NCBI GenBank assembly: GCA_028343845.1 | Contig: JAOLZO010000016.1 | Span: 1-52,757, forward strand | Source of the DNA: Verrucomicrobiota bacterium | GTDB lineage: Bacteria; Verrucomicrobiota; Verrucomicrobiia; Opitutales; Seribacteraceae | Reading direction: 5' to 3' | Length of the DNA: 52,757 nucleotides | Part shown: positions 16,498 to 25,800 of the stretch, one piece after another | How the letters are laid out: every line of letters begins with the position of its first letter | Position numbering within the stretch: position 1 is the stretch's first letter | The notes under the pieces: model-generated | What the model was told of the DNA's origin: nothing | The model's input: the letters and a program-made list of their open reading frames with translations, nothing else | Database searches by the model: none | Program-made: the position numbers and the translations under genes

Positions 16498-17382
16498 ATG
16501 CGCAAAGCTGGGGATTTCAATGAACAGAAAAAAGCTCTTCGCTTTTGGAACTACCTTAAGGCAAAGGGGGTAGATTCTTCCTTGGAAGAGGACGATGGGG
16601 AATGGACCGTTTGGGTTGCGGACGAAGACGACTTGCAAATCGCCACCGAGGAATTCAACGAGTTTGCCGAAACACCCGACGACCAGAAATTCACCACTGC
16701 AACCCCCTTGCAAAAACCACAAAAGGAAGAGCAAGACCCCAAACCCAAAGGTCCTGCCCAAGGGTTCAGTGAACAGAACTTGAGAGATCGCTGGCAAAAA
16801 CGGGAGCGAAGCTCAGGCGTGCTTACCATGTCTTTGCTCATCACTTCGGTGGCCGTTTACCTTCTCTCCGGAATGGGCACAAACAAGGAGATATTGAAAG
16901 GCTTTTACATTAGCTTGCAGAGCGAAGGCTTAACTGAAGTTTTGAACGGACAATTTTGGAGGCTCTTCACCCCTATCTTTCTTCATTTTTCCCCTCTCCA
17001 TATTCTTTTCAATATGTATTGGCTTCATGTTTTGGGTAGCCAGATCGAAAGATTGAAAGGATCGAAATTTTTCATCACCTTTGTTCTTGCCCTCGCCCTT
17101 TTTTCAAACTTGGCCCAATTCTTTATGAGTGGCCCTCTATTTGGAGGCATGTCCGGCGTCGTATATGGTTTGTTCGGTTATGTTTTTATCAAATGCAAAT
17201 TCGACCCCGGTGACGGGTTTTACATTGATTCCTTTACCGCAAACATCATGTTCGGCTGGTTTGCACTTTGCTTTCTAGGCGTTTTTCCAAGCATTGCCAA
17301 TTGGGCTCACGCTGGTGGGTTGCTTGTCGGGTTGGCTTGGGGATACGGGTCAGCCCTGCGGTGGAATAGGGGAAAGCGGTAG
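16498..17382 (+). CDS. Rhomboid family intramembrane serine protease
   Basis: The 294-residue protein has a soluble N-terminal domain of about 100 residues (GlpG-like, with an acidic segment and a Pro/Lys-rich linker), followed by about six transmembrane helices. The catalytic pair is visible: Ser219 in GGMSGVVYGLFGY and His271 in NWAHAGGLLVG. The oxyanion-region HILFNMYWLHVLG is also present. It cleaves membrane helices within the inner membrane; substrates are unknown. The gene ends within a strong terminator, so it is the last of the TPR-M50-rhomboid operon. Confidence 0.93.
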   Translation: MRKAGDFNEQKKALRFWNYLKAKGVDSSLEEDDGEWTVWVADEDDLQIATEEFNEFAETPDDQKFTTATPLQKPQKEEQDPKPKGPAQGFSEQNLRDRWQKRERSSGVLTMSLLITSVAVYLLSGMGTNKEILKGFYISLQSEGLTEVLNGQFWRLFTPIFLHFSPLHILFNMYWLHVLGSQIERLKGSKFFITFVLALALFSNLAQFFMSGPLFGGMSGVVYGLFGYVFIKCKFDPGDGFYIDSFTANIMFGWFALCFLGVFPSIANWAHAGGLLVGLAWGYGSALRWNRGKR

Positions 17383-17398
17383 GCTCGGCCTACTTTTT
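17379..17398 (+). terminator. Rho-independent terminator overlapping two convergent gene ends
   Basis: GTAGGC (17379-17384) and GCCTAC (17388-17393) form a perfect 6-bp stem with a TCG loop, followed by TTTTT (17394-17398). The hairpin contains the rhomboid stop codon and the last codons and stop of the convergent metX-metW gene. It lacks a T-run for the minus strand, so it terminates mainly the plus-strand operon. Confidence 0.8.
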
Positions 17399-19192
17399 GG
17401 TAAGTTCGTATATGGCCAAGCCGGCCCGAAGGTTTGGCAAAACGGAGCATGTCTTCACCCAGTCACCCTGGTGATAGACTTTCCTTCCAATCTCGAAGGG
17501 GCGCAGATCTCCTTGGCGGTTTTTGCAAAAGTTTTCGAATTCGGAAATGGAAAAATGATTCCGAAGATCACTCTTTTCCCAGTTATCGGGATATACGTCA
17601 TTCTTGATCCTGATTCCCTTACGCAGAAAGTGAATGCGGTTACGCCAATACCCGTAGTTCACAAAACTCAAGGCAACGCGCTTGCCCACCCGGAGAGCTT
17701 CCAGAATGACCGACCCCGGTTCCGGGAGCTCCTCGATCATCCGGGAAAAGATAACCCAGTCAAAGGAATCATCCCCTAGGTTCTCCATGGCTTTGCGTAT
17801 GTCCGCTTGGTAGACCGCAACCTCACGGGCAATGCACGAAGTTGCCTTCGCCGTATCATAGTCTACCCCTAGGCCTCTCACTTGCTTGGAATCCCTCAGG
17901 TACTCCAGGAGCATCCCCCGACCGCACCCCAGGTCCAAAACACTCTCTGCGGGTTTCACCCAATGATCAATTACCTTGAAATCCGCTTCTTTCTTAACCT
18001 CATAACGATCTTCGACCTTGCGAAAGCGGTCGACGTTCTGCTCGCTCTTCTCTTTTTCATCAAGTCCATTGAGAAAAACACGCACGGCGCGGAGGAAGGA
18101 ATTGGACTGAATCAAAAAGGAATCATGTCCATGCGGGTGATCGATCTCGAGATAGGAGGCCTCCTTTCCAAGTCTATGGAGAGCCTCCACAATCAATTTG
18201 TTCTGGGCAGGCGTGTAGAGCCAATCGCTCGTAAAGGAAACGACCAGAACCCTGGCAGAAACGTCCTTAAACGAATTCTCCAACCCGTCCTCCCCGACAA
18301 GGTCAAAACGGTCGAGGGCCTTGGTCAGCTTCAGGTAGGTGTTCGCGTCAAATCGGTCAACGAATTTGGCCCCTTGGTAGTCCAGGTAGCTCTCCACGCT
18401 GAATTCAAATTTATTATTTTGAGACGCTCCGAGATCCCGTCCGAACTTTTCCTCCATTCCCTGATCCGAAAGGTAAGTAATGTGAGCCATCATCCGGGCG
18501 ACCGCCAAACCGTCCCTCGGACCTTCCCCCTCAAGATAGTTTCCGTCCTTCCATTCCTTGTCCGAGCGGATGGACCGGCGTCCAACCTCGTTAAAGGCAA
18601 TCGTTTGGGCATTGTGGCATGGCGTGGCCGCAATCACCAGAGCCCGCTTGACGAATTCGGGAAATTCAACGATCCACTGCAAGGCCTGCATCCCCCCCAT
18701 GCTTCCTCCCACGATGGCATGGAGAGATTGTATGCCGAGAGAATCCAGCAGGTGCTTTTGGGCACGCACCATATCCTTGATCGTCAAGTCCGGAAAATTC
18801 ATGCCATACGGTTTGCCGGGGGTTTGCGGATTCTCGCTGGCCGGTCCGGTCGATCCCTTGCATGCGCCCAGGCAATTCGAGCAAACCACGAAAAACTCTT
18901 CGGTATCAACAGGCTTGCCTGGGCCAACCACGTGGTCCCACCAACCAGGATGCCGGTCATCCTTTGAATAAACTCCAGCTACGTGATGATCACCGGTAAG
19001 AGCATGGCAAATGAGAATGGCATTCGTCCCGTCCTCATTCAATTTTCCGTAAGTTTCGTAAATCAGTTGGAATTTATCAAGCGCGCCGTTTTCCATTTCG
19101 AATGTCCGGTCATGCTGATAAGTTTGGGCGTTCACGACGCCAACATGCCCTTTCTCGGGATCAGGGTTTTGAAATTCGTTTGATTTGCTCAT
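17390..19192 (-). CDS. metX: Fused homoserine O-acetyltransferase MetX and methionine biosynthesis protein MetW
   Basis: Residues 1 to about 385 are an alpha/beta-hydrolase homoserine O-acyltransferase (MetX). The motifs are ALTGDHHVAG, the nucleophile elbow GGSMGGMQALQW (Ser164), CHNAQTIAFNEVGRR, and the C-terminal DHPHGHDSFL with the catalytic His. It activates homoserine for methionine synthesis. Residues about 405-600 are MetW, a SAM-methyltransferase-like protein, with VLDLGCGRGMLLEYL and VIFSRMIEELPEP. In most bacteria metX and metW are separate neighbouring genes, and MetW is required for MetX activity in some of them. Here they form one continuous frame joined by a charged linker of about 20 residues. 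No frameshift or internal stop is seen. Confidence 0.93.
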   Translation of the reverse strand: MSKSNEFQNPDPEKGHVGVVNAQTYQHDRTFEMENGALDKFQLIYETYGKLNEDGTNAILICHALTGDHHVAGVYSKDDRHPGWWDHVVGPGKPVDTEEFFVVCSNCLGACKGSTGPASENPQTPGKPYGMNFPDLTIKDMVRAQKHLLDSLGIQSLHAIVGGSMGGMQALQWIVEFPEFVKRALVIAATPCHNAQTIAFNEVGRRSIRSDKEWKDGNYLEGEGPRDGLAVARMMAHITYLSDQGMEEKFGRDLGASQNNKFEFSVESYLDYQGAKFVDRFDANTYLKLTKALDRFDLVGEDGLENSFKDVSARVLVVSFTSDWLYTPAQNKLIVEALHRLGKEASYLEIDHPHGHDSFLIQSNSFLRAVRVFLNGLDEKEKSEQNVDRFRKVEDRYEVKKEADFKVIDHWVKPAESVLDLGCGRGMLLEYLRDSKQVRGLGVDYDTAKATSCIAREVAVYQADIRKAMENLGDDSFDWVIFSRMIEELPEPGSVILEALRVGKRVALSFVNYGYWRNRIHFLRKGIRIKNDVYPDNWEKSDLRNHFSISEFENFCKNRQGDLRPFEIGRKVYHQGDWVKTCSVLPNLRAGLAIYELTKK

Positions 19193-19233
19193 CGATGAAA
19201 GAAACGCAGACGATGCCAGCGACTGAACAAAGA

Positions 19234-19986
19234 TTAGCCGTTTATGGATTCGAGCAAAGCCTCGTCTATGTCATAATTGCTGTGCACAGCTTTCACGTCC
19301 TCGAGTTCGTCCAGGTTGTCGACGAGTTTCAGAACCTTTCGGGCAACGTCTTCATCGGTAACGGAAATCAAATTTTCCGGCAAGTACGCCAACTCGGAAG
19401 AATCCGGACTGACTTCAATTTTTTCAAAGGCATCTGCGAGCTTGTCGTACTGACTCGTCTCACAAATAACTTCATAATGATCTTTTTCCGTGATCACGTC
19501 CTCGGCATCATTTTCAAGGGCCAGTTCGGTCAAGGCATCTTCATCCATCTTGTCCCTTGCCAAGAGAAATTGCCCCTTGCGCTTGAAATTGAAGGCGAGG
19601 GCGCCTGCTCCGGCCAAATTGCCTCCGCCCTTGGAGAAAGTACTGCGTATTTCAGATGCGGAACGGTTCTTGTTATCCGTGGTAACTTCCACGATCAAAC
19701 CGACCCCTCCGGGGCCATACCCTTCGTAGAGCAGTTCCTCGATCGTAATGCCTCCCAATTCCCCCGTACCCTTCTTGACTGCCCGATCGATGTTATCGGC
19801 AGGCATATTGGCCTGCTTGGCCTTTGCAATCAAGGTGCGAAGCCGGGGGTTGAATTCCGGATCTTTTCCACTGTCCCGGGCGGCCAAGGTTATTTCCTTG
19901 CTGATCACGCTGAAAATTTTCCCGCGCTTAGCATCAACGGCGGCTTTGTGCCGCTTGGTCGTCGCCCATTTGCTGTGTCCTGACAT
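19234..19986 (-). CDS. yebC: YebC/PmpR family DNA-binding translational/transcriptional regulator
   Basis: The protein has 250 residues and the family's usual length. It begins MSGHSKWATTKRHKAAVDAKRGKIFS, the highly conserved YebC start, and continues with NMPADNIDRAVKKGTGE and YEGYGPGGVGLIVEVTTDNKNR. The family has been described both as transcriptional regulators and, more recently, as factors helping ribosomes through difficult sequences. It stands between metX-metW and yidC on the same strand with about 40-base gaps, so co-transcription is possible. Confidence 0.95.
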   Translation of the reverse strand: MSGHSKWATTKRHKAAVDAKRGKIFSVISKEITLAARDSGKDPEFNPRLRTLIAKAKQANMPADNIDRAVKKGTGELGGITIEELLYEGYGPGGVGLIVEVTTDNKNRSASEIRSTFSKGGGNLAGAGALAFNFKRKGQFLLARDKMDEDALTELALENDAEDVITEKDHYEVICETSQYDKLADAFEKIEVSPDSSELAYLPENLISVTDEDVARKVLKLVDNLDELEDVKAVHSNYDIDEALLESING

Positions 19987-20030
19987 CTTGAAGTTTAAAA
20001 CCTAGAGGCAAAAAAGGAATGCCGCCCGTG

Positions 20031-22088
20031 TCAAGAGTGCTTATCCACCCGGTCCAGAAGAAATTGGTACGCCTTTTCCAGTCGATCTTTCTTTTCCAAG
20101 GCTTGTTCCTTCTTGGACGGACTCATTTGGGAAAGTTTGCCCTCGCTGTAATTGAGCAACCTCTCCTGATAATTTTTCTCCAACTGCTTTCCGTCGACCG
20201 GCCCCTTGGCCCGCAAACCCATCAGGTTTCTATATCTCCTTTCTTCGTCCGACAGTTCAAGCCTCGCAGGAGTTTCGTCCTCATCCTCCGATGCTGAGCC
20301 TGAATCGATGGGTTGAGCTAATTCGCTTGGCAACGGATCTCTCTTGGTAATGAGGGTCTGGAAAATCGTCATCAGGTTCTGAACGGTCCAGTAAAGAACC
20401 AAAGCGGAGGAGAAGAAGTACAAAAAGATAAGGAACATGAAGGGCATAAACCTCATCATCTTCGCGTTGATACGGGCCGCATCGCTCATATCCGGTCCCA
20501 TCTGCATGGGGTTGAGCTTCATTTGATACCATTGGGTCGCCACCATGAGAAGAGGGAGCAGATTGATGGAGAATCCTTGCTGAACGCTAATGCTATCCTG
20601 TTCGGACAAGTCCGAAGCCCAAAGGAAACTCTGTCCATAAAGCTCGGCCGCGGAGCGCAACATCCAGAACATTCCCAAAAAGATCGGGATTTGAATAAGG
20701 ATCGGCCAGCAACCGGCAAAGGGATTAACCTTGTTCTCCTTATAAAACTTCATCATCTCCTGATTGAGCTTTGAGGGATTGCCCTTGTGCTTCTCCTTGA
20801 GTTTTCCCATTGGGCCTTGCAATGCCTGCATCTTCTTTTGCGACCGGGTTGCTTTGGCGGTAAGTGGCCAGAGGAGTAACTTGACCAAGATCGTAAGCGC
20901 AATGATGGCCAAGCCATAATTGCCCAGAAAACCTCGTAGCTTATTCAGCATCCAGCTGAACGGTTCAGATATCCACCAGAATACGCCGAACTGCATGACC
21001 TTTTTCTGATCGGACCCTAGTTCGGTCAAACCGACGTAATCCTTAGGCCCTGCATAAACCTGGAATTCAAAACTCTTTGTCTGATTGGGCTGAATCAAGC
21101 CCACGGGAAAAGAGAGGCCACCTTCCACTCCTTTGATTTCTGCCTCAGGTGTGGAATCGCTTCTCTTCACGTTCCGACCGCTAACCCAAGCATTGGACAG
21201 ATCCGTCACCGGACGAACGATGCTCACGAAAAACTGATTGTTCACACATGCCCACCGGGCTAAAGAAAGCTTCCTTGTTTCCATTTTTCCGGTAGCGCCC
21301 ATTTCGTTATATTGGAAGAATTCTTCTTCCTCCCCATCGATGCGGTTACTGCATTTGGCGCAGGAGCATCCCTCAGCAAGAGGTGCTCCGGAATTGTAGT
21401 ACCCGACGTTCAAGTAAGTTTCCGATCCGTCAAATGGGTTATATAGCCTGGGAATCTGAAAGGCTGAACCGAGGTGAAGCCTTAGGCGTTCAAAAGCCAA
21501 AGGATTGGAACCCAAATTCGTAATGCTCGTCTTGTGATCAAAAACGTAAGTGCTGTTCCCCTCCCGAATGTATTCGCGCTCGATCCTCAAGGCACCTGGA
21601 GATTCCCATCGGTAAAGAACTTTACCTTGGGTTTTTTCGATCAACCGGAAGGCTCTGGGGTTTGGAATGATGCCTTTGAGTTCACGGCCATTTTCATCTT
21701 CAAAAGTGAGCGAAAGAAGAGGATCCCCCTGATGGATCATTCGATACCCCTTGCTCAGGCGATCGTGTTTATTCAGGACAACTTCGCGAAGTCCGCCCGT
21801 ATGGTTGGAAAACACGAGCGAGGAGTAGGGGGTTTCCAAAGCGGTTACGTTTTGCTCTAGTCCGAGAACAACTGGTTTTTCAACCGGAAGGACCGGTGTA
21901 GCGTTGCTCTCGGGAAAGACTGTCGGATTGGAGATCGTAACGTTTGGATCTGCGGCATTATAGGCGGGCTCTGCTGGCACGGTCCTGTTTGCGTCCTGCC
22001 TGGCCAGATCCATTTGCTGGGCACCCTGCCTCCATAACAGAAAGAAGGCCAGAACAAGAAGGATGATACCGATCAGATAATTTTTCAT
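20031..22088 (-). CDS. yidC: Membrane protein insertase YidC with an unusual J-like C-terminal extension
   Basis: YidC/OxaA inserts proteins into the inner membrane alone or with SecYEG. The 685-residue protein has an N-terminal membrane helix (residues 4-20), a large periplasmic domain, and the conserved five-helix core from about residue 360 (NYGLAIIALTILVKLLLWPL, NPFAGCWPILIQIPIFLGMFW, VQNLMTIFQTLI). Two features are odd. A CSCAKC cluster lies at about residues 240-245 of the periplasmic domain. The last roughly 70 residues (617-685) form a helix-loop-helix layout like a DnaJ J-domain, with SEG where HPD would be. It overlaps rnpA by 4 bases, and the usual yidD gene is absent between them. 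Confidence 0.95.
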   Translation of the reverse strand: MKNYLIGIILLVLAFFLLWRQGAQQMDLARQDANRTVPAEPAYNAADPNVTISNPTVFPESNATPVLPVEKPVVLGLEQNVTALETPYSSLVFSNHTGGLREVVLNKHDRLSKGYRMIHQGDPLLSLTFEDENGRELKGIIPNPRAFRLIEKTQGKVLYRWESPGALRIEREYIREGNSTYVFDHKTSITNLGSNPLAFERLRLHLGSAFQIPRLYNPFDGSETYLNVGYYNSGAPLAEGCSCAKCSNRIDGEEEEFFQYNEMGATGKMETRKLSLARWACVNNQFFVSIVRPVTDLSNAWVSGRNVKRSDSTPEAEIKGVEGGLSFPVGLIQPNQTKSFEFQVYAGPKDYVGLTELGSDQKKVMQFGVFWWISEPFSWMLNKLRGFLGNYGLAIIALTILVKLLLWPLTAKATRSQKKMQALQGPMGKLKEKHKGNPSKLNQEMMKFYKENKVNPFAGCWPILIQIPIFLGMFWMLRSAAELYGQSFLWASDLSEQDSISVQQGFSINLLPLLMVATQWYQMKLNPMQMGPDMSDAARINAKMMRFMPFMFLIFLYFFSSALVLYWTVQNLMTIFQTLITKRDPLPSELAQPIDSGSASEDEDETPARLELSDEERRYRNLMGLRAKGPVDGKQLEKNYQERLLNYSEGKLSQMSPSKKEQALEKKDRLEKAYQFLLDRVDKHS

Positions 22089-22447
22089 GATTGCGCGGAA
22101 AGCTTTCCAATCGCTCGGACAAACCTATCTTCAAAAGATGCGAAGGATGCTTTGAACATCGCCCTGCGGGGCAAAACGACAAGGTCGAAACCCTGCAAAA
22201 AAGTACTTTGGTTCCTTCGGAAAGCTTCCCGGATTATTCTCTTCGCCCGATTTCTGAGTACGGCGCAACCGAATCTTCGGGAAGCGATGATCCCAAGTTT
22301 AGGTGTATCGGGCGATTGACCGGTTTTCATCAATTGCATCCAGAAAAAATGATCCTTCAACCTCTTGCCATTCTTCTTAACGAGGCGAAACTCATAGGTC
22401 TTCCGCAGTCTCAAGTCACGCGGAAAGCGTTGGGTCGCCGACTTCAA
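22085..22447 (-). CDS. rnpA: Ribonuclease P protein component
   Basis: RnpA is the basic protein subunit that assists the RNase P RNA in maturing tRNA 5' ends. The 120-residue protein carries the N-terminal LRKTYEFRLVKKNGKR segment and the signature RFGCAVLRNRAKRIIREAFRRN. It is the middle gene of rpmH-rnpA-yidC: it starts 24 bases after rpmH and its stop codon overlaps the yidC start (ATGA). The RNase P RNA gene is not in this window. Confidence 0.94.
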   Translation of the reverse strand: MKSATQRFPRDLRLRKTYEFRLVKKNGKRLKDHFFWMQLMKTGQSPDTPKLGIIASRRFGCAVLRNRAKRIIREAFRRNQSTFLQGFDLVVLPRRAMFKASFASFEDRFVRAIGKLSAQS

Positions 22448-22471
22448 AAAAAGGAGAGGGCTCTTGATTAT

Positions 22472-22627
22472 CTAGCGGAAGCGGCGGGCGACGGAAGCAC
22501 TCAAGCGAGCCCGGCCCTTGCGGCGCCGATTACTCAAAACCTTACGACCTGCACTTGTCTGGTTGCGTTTACGAAAACCAAATTTTCGCGCACGGCGTAA
22601 TTTGGAGGGATTGTAGGTAGGTTTCAT
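22472..22627 (-). CDS. rpmH: 50S ribosomal protein L34
   Basis: This 51-residue protein was found by reading the minus strand upstream of rnpA. It starts [20 protein letters not shown] and ends [11 protein letters not shown], the standard L34 pattern, with more than a third Arg and Lys. It opens the rpmH-rnpA-yidC operon, which in many bacteria lies near dnaA and the origin of replication, but no dnaA or DnaA-box cluster is seen here. A good promoter lies about 15-40 bases upstream. Confidence 0.95.
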   Translation of the reverse strand: MKPTYNPSKLRRARKFGFRKRNQTSAGRKVLSNRRRKGRARLSASVARRFR

Positions 22628-22641
22628 TGGAAAAATTGACT

Positions 22642-22669
22642 AAAATAGATCATCCGTTGGTAAAGTCAA
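22642..22669 (-). promoter_or_regulatory. Sigma70-like promoter of rpmH-rnpA-yidC
   Basis: On the minus strand TTGACT (22664-22669) and TATTTT (22642-22647) are separated by 16 bases. Transcription would start near 22635, about 8 bases before the rpmH ATG at 22627. This is the best promoter match in the window. Confidence 0.6.
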
Positions 22670-22744
22670 ACCTTGAGGATTATGATTGCAAGATAGTTTG
22701 CACTTGCGAAACGTAGACTTTTCGAACAAAATGGTTCCTTTGTT

Positions 22745-22822
<78 letters not shown>

Positions 22823-22853
22823 TTTCTCAAGAAGTTTTCTTGCCATTGCCATT

Positions 22854-22869
22854 TCGGTCGATAGACCGA
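22854..22869 (+). promoter_or_regulatory. Hairpin immediately before the uvrA start codon
   Basis: TCGGTC and GACCGA form a perfect 6-bp stem with a GATA loop, ending 4 bases before the uvrA ATG at 22874. It occupies the place of a ribosome binding site and could restrain translation. A second stem, CAAGAA-GTT-TTCTTG (about 22828-22842), lies between it and the tRNA. Confidence 0.45.
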
Positions 22870-22873
22870 TCAA

Positions 22874-25800
22874 ATGAAGCAAAACCGCCCCCCCAGCATA
22901 CTTCTCCGCGGAGCGCGCCACAACAACCTCAAAGGCATTGACCTTGAGATTTCGCCTGGGGAACTGGTTGTTTTCACCGGACTGAGCGGCACAGGAAAGT
23001 CGACCTTGCTCTTCGACGTTCTTCATGCGGAGGGGCAGCGAAAATACGTCGAAACCTTCAGTCCGTACGTCAGGCAATTTCTAGAAACCTGCCAAAGACC
23101 GGAAGTGGACTCGATCGAAAACATACGCCCATCCATTTCCGTCGAACAAAAGAACACCATCCGTAATTCTCGTTCCACAGTAGGAACGATGACTGAAACT
23201 TGTGACTACTTCAAGGTATGGTTTCCTCTGGTGGCCAAGTTATCCGACCCCGAAAACGGCAAGCCACTGCGTTTCGAAACCTTCGAGTCTCAAGCCCGAT
23301 CAACCCTCCTGAAGTTTAGCGGGCAAAACCTCGTTATTGGCTTTCAGGCCACAAGACCTTCCGCCTTACCTCCGAATGAATTTCTAAAGTTCCTAACTCA
23401 AGCCGGACACGTGCGGTCTCTCTCAGGAAAAACCTTTCGTCGGATCGAGGACCTCATTGAAACGAAATGGCGTGAGGATTCCATATTCGTTGTAACGGAC
23501 AGGATTCCTGCAGAGAAGAAAAACAAAGGGCGATTGACCGAGGCGATTGCGAATGCCATTCGGCATGGACAGGGCCTTGCCCAAGCAAGGGATTTCAATG
23601 GCAAGTTGCTCCAAAATCTGCACGAAGGTCTGCGCTCCCCGGTTAACGGCAGGAAATTTTGCCTTCCGGTTCCGCCAGCCTTTTCCTTCAACTCACCAGT
23701 CGGAGCCTGCCCGACCTGCAAGGGTTTTGGGCGGGTGATCGAAATCGACCCTCGACTGGTAATTCCAGATGAGACGATCCCGTTATGCCAAAATGCAATC
23801 AAGGCATTTTCAGGAAAAGTATACGGACATTGCCAAAATGAGCTGGAGCTCGCATGCCGCAAGAAAGGAATAAACCTCAAAAAATCCTGGAAGCGGATTT
23901 CTCAAAAGGAACGTAATTTCATCTGGAACGGGGATCCCGAATACAAAGAGGGAAACAATAAATGGTATGGGATACAGGCTTTCTTCAACTGGTTGGAAAA
24001 GAAAACCTACAAGATGCACGTAAGAGTATACCTTTCGAAATACCGGGGCTATTTCGAATGCCCTGAATGCAAGGGGTTAAGACTCAGGGAAGAATCACTC
24101 TGCTGGAAATGGCGTTCTCTCAGCTTGCCCGAGCTTTATGCACTTCCGGTTGACGTGCTCTTCGAGAAGATCTCGAAAGTACCTCTGTCGGGAAATCAAA
24201 AACTGGATCTGCCTCTTCAAAACATTCTTTCGAGACTCAAGTACCTGAGGGAAGTCGGATTGGGCTACCTGTCTCTGAATCGTTCGGCAAGAAGCCTTAG
24301 CGGAGGCGAAACCCAAAGGGTGAATTTAACCGCATGCCTGGGCGCTTCCCTTACGGATACCCTGTTCGCATTGGACGAACCCACCATCGGTCTTCATGGC
24401 CGGGACGTCAAAAAACTGATTGGGATCCTCAGGGCTTTGGCAAATGCAGGGAATTTCGTTTGTGTTGTCGAACATGACGAACAAGTGATAAGGGCAGCGG
24501 ACAAAGTTGTGGAGATCGGACCATTGCCGGGAAAAAAAGGTGGGGAGATTTCCTTTCAGGGAACGGTTTCACAATTGCTCCGCTCCAAGAAATCACTAAC
24601 TGGTAAATGGTTGGCCAAGCGCCCGGAAGCGTTTGAGGAAATCAAGAATCCGAAGAAAACCTCCCGAAACAAATTCTTCCTCCACTTGCAGGGCTTGAGC
24701 AGGCATAACGTCAAAAAGCTGACGGCCAAACTTCCTCTTAACAAATTCGTTTGCATTGCCGGAGTTTCAGGGTCTGGAAAATCAACTCTTCTCCATGACC
24801 TCATATACGAGGAAATGTCCCGGCACCAAGAATCGAAAAGAGTGATTTCCGACCTCACCTTCTCCGAGGCGGTGATGATCGATCAAAGTTCGGTCGTCCG
24901 AACCCCGCGCTCCAATGCCGTGCTTTATTCAGATGCATGGGGGCCGATCAAGGAAGCGTTTTCCAGAACGGACGATGCCAAGCGCTTGGGGTTTTCCTCC
25001 TCGGATTTTTCTTTTAATGCAGGTAATGGACGTTGCGAAACCTGTTCGGGGCTAGGCTATGAGGTCGTTGAAATGCAATTCCTTTCCGACCTTCAGATAC
25101 CCTGTGGCGAATGCGAAGGGAAGCGCTTCAAAAAGGAGATTCTGGAAATCCAGTTGGAAGGAAGGAGCGTATCCGAAACGCTTGACCTGACGGTCGAGGA
25201 GGCCTCCGGGATTTTCCATTATTTACCCAAAACCAAAAGAAAACTCAGCGCTCTTGAAAAAGTTGGGTTGGGGTACCTGACGTTGGGCCAACCGCTGAAC
25301 ACACTCTCAGGGGGAGAATCCCAACGCCTAAAGCTCGTCAAATACATGACGGCTTTGAAAAAAGGTCTGTCTCCTTCCATTTTGCTGATTGACGAACCGA
25401 CCACCGGTTTGCACATGCAGGACGTTTGCAGGTTACTCGATTGTCTTCGCGAAGTCGTTCAAGCAGGGCATTCTCTCTTTGTCATTGAGCACAACCTGCA
25501 AGTCCTTCAAGGGTGCGAATGGATTATTGAGCTTGGGCCGGGGGCAGGTGACAAGGGAGGAAAGATAATCGCACAGGGTTCGCCCGCTTCCTTTAGCAAA
25601 CGATCTACCCCTACCTCCAAAATCCTGAAATCACCCGGTACGAATGGCTCGTCCGGAAAAAAGGAGCTTGCCCCCCAGCGATGGAGGGGCAGATCCGATT
25701 TAAAGATCCTCGGCGCCCGGGAAAACAACCTGAAAAACATAAGCCCGGACATCCCTCCAAATAAGTTTGTCGTCGTGACCGGGCCCTCGGGCTCCGGAAA

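Noticed and set aside
17882-18967. Long open frame on the plus strand opposite metX-metW (361 codons)
   Set aside because: Its translation shows no recognisable domain, while the minus strand encodes two complete conserved enzymes. It is a by-product of codon use.
19102-19983. Long plus-strand open frame opposite yebC (293 codons)
   Set aside because: It runs antisense to a fully conserved YebC and partly to metX; composition is not protein-like.
20036-20050. DnaA-box-like TTATCCACC near the yidC end, suggesting an origin near rpmH
   Set aside because: It is a single site inside a coding sequence; no cluster of boxes, no AT-rich unwinding region and no dnaA gene are seen.
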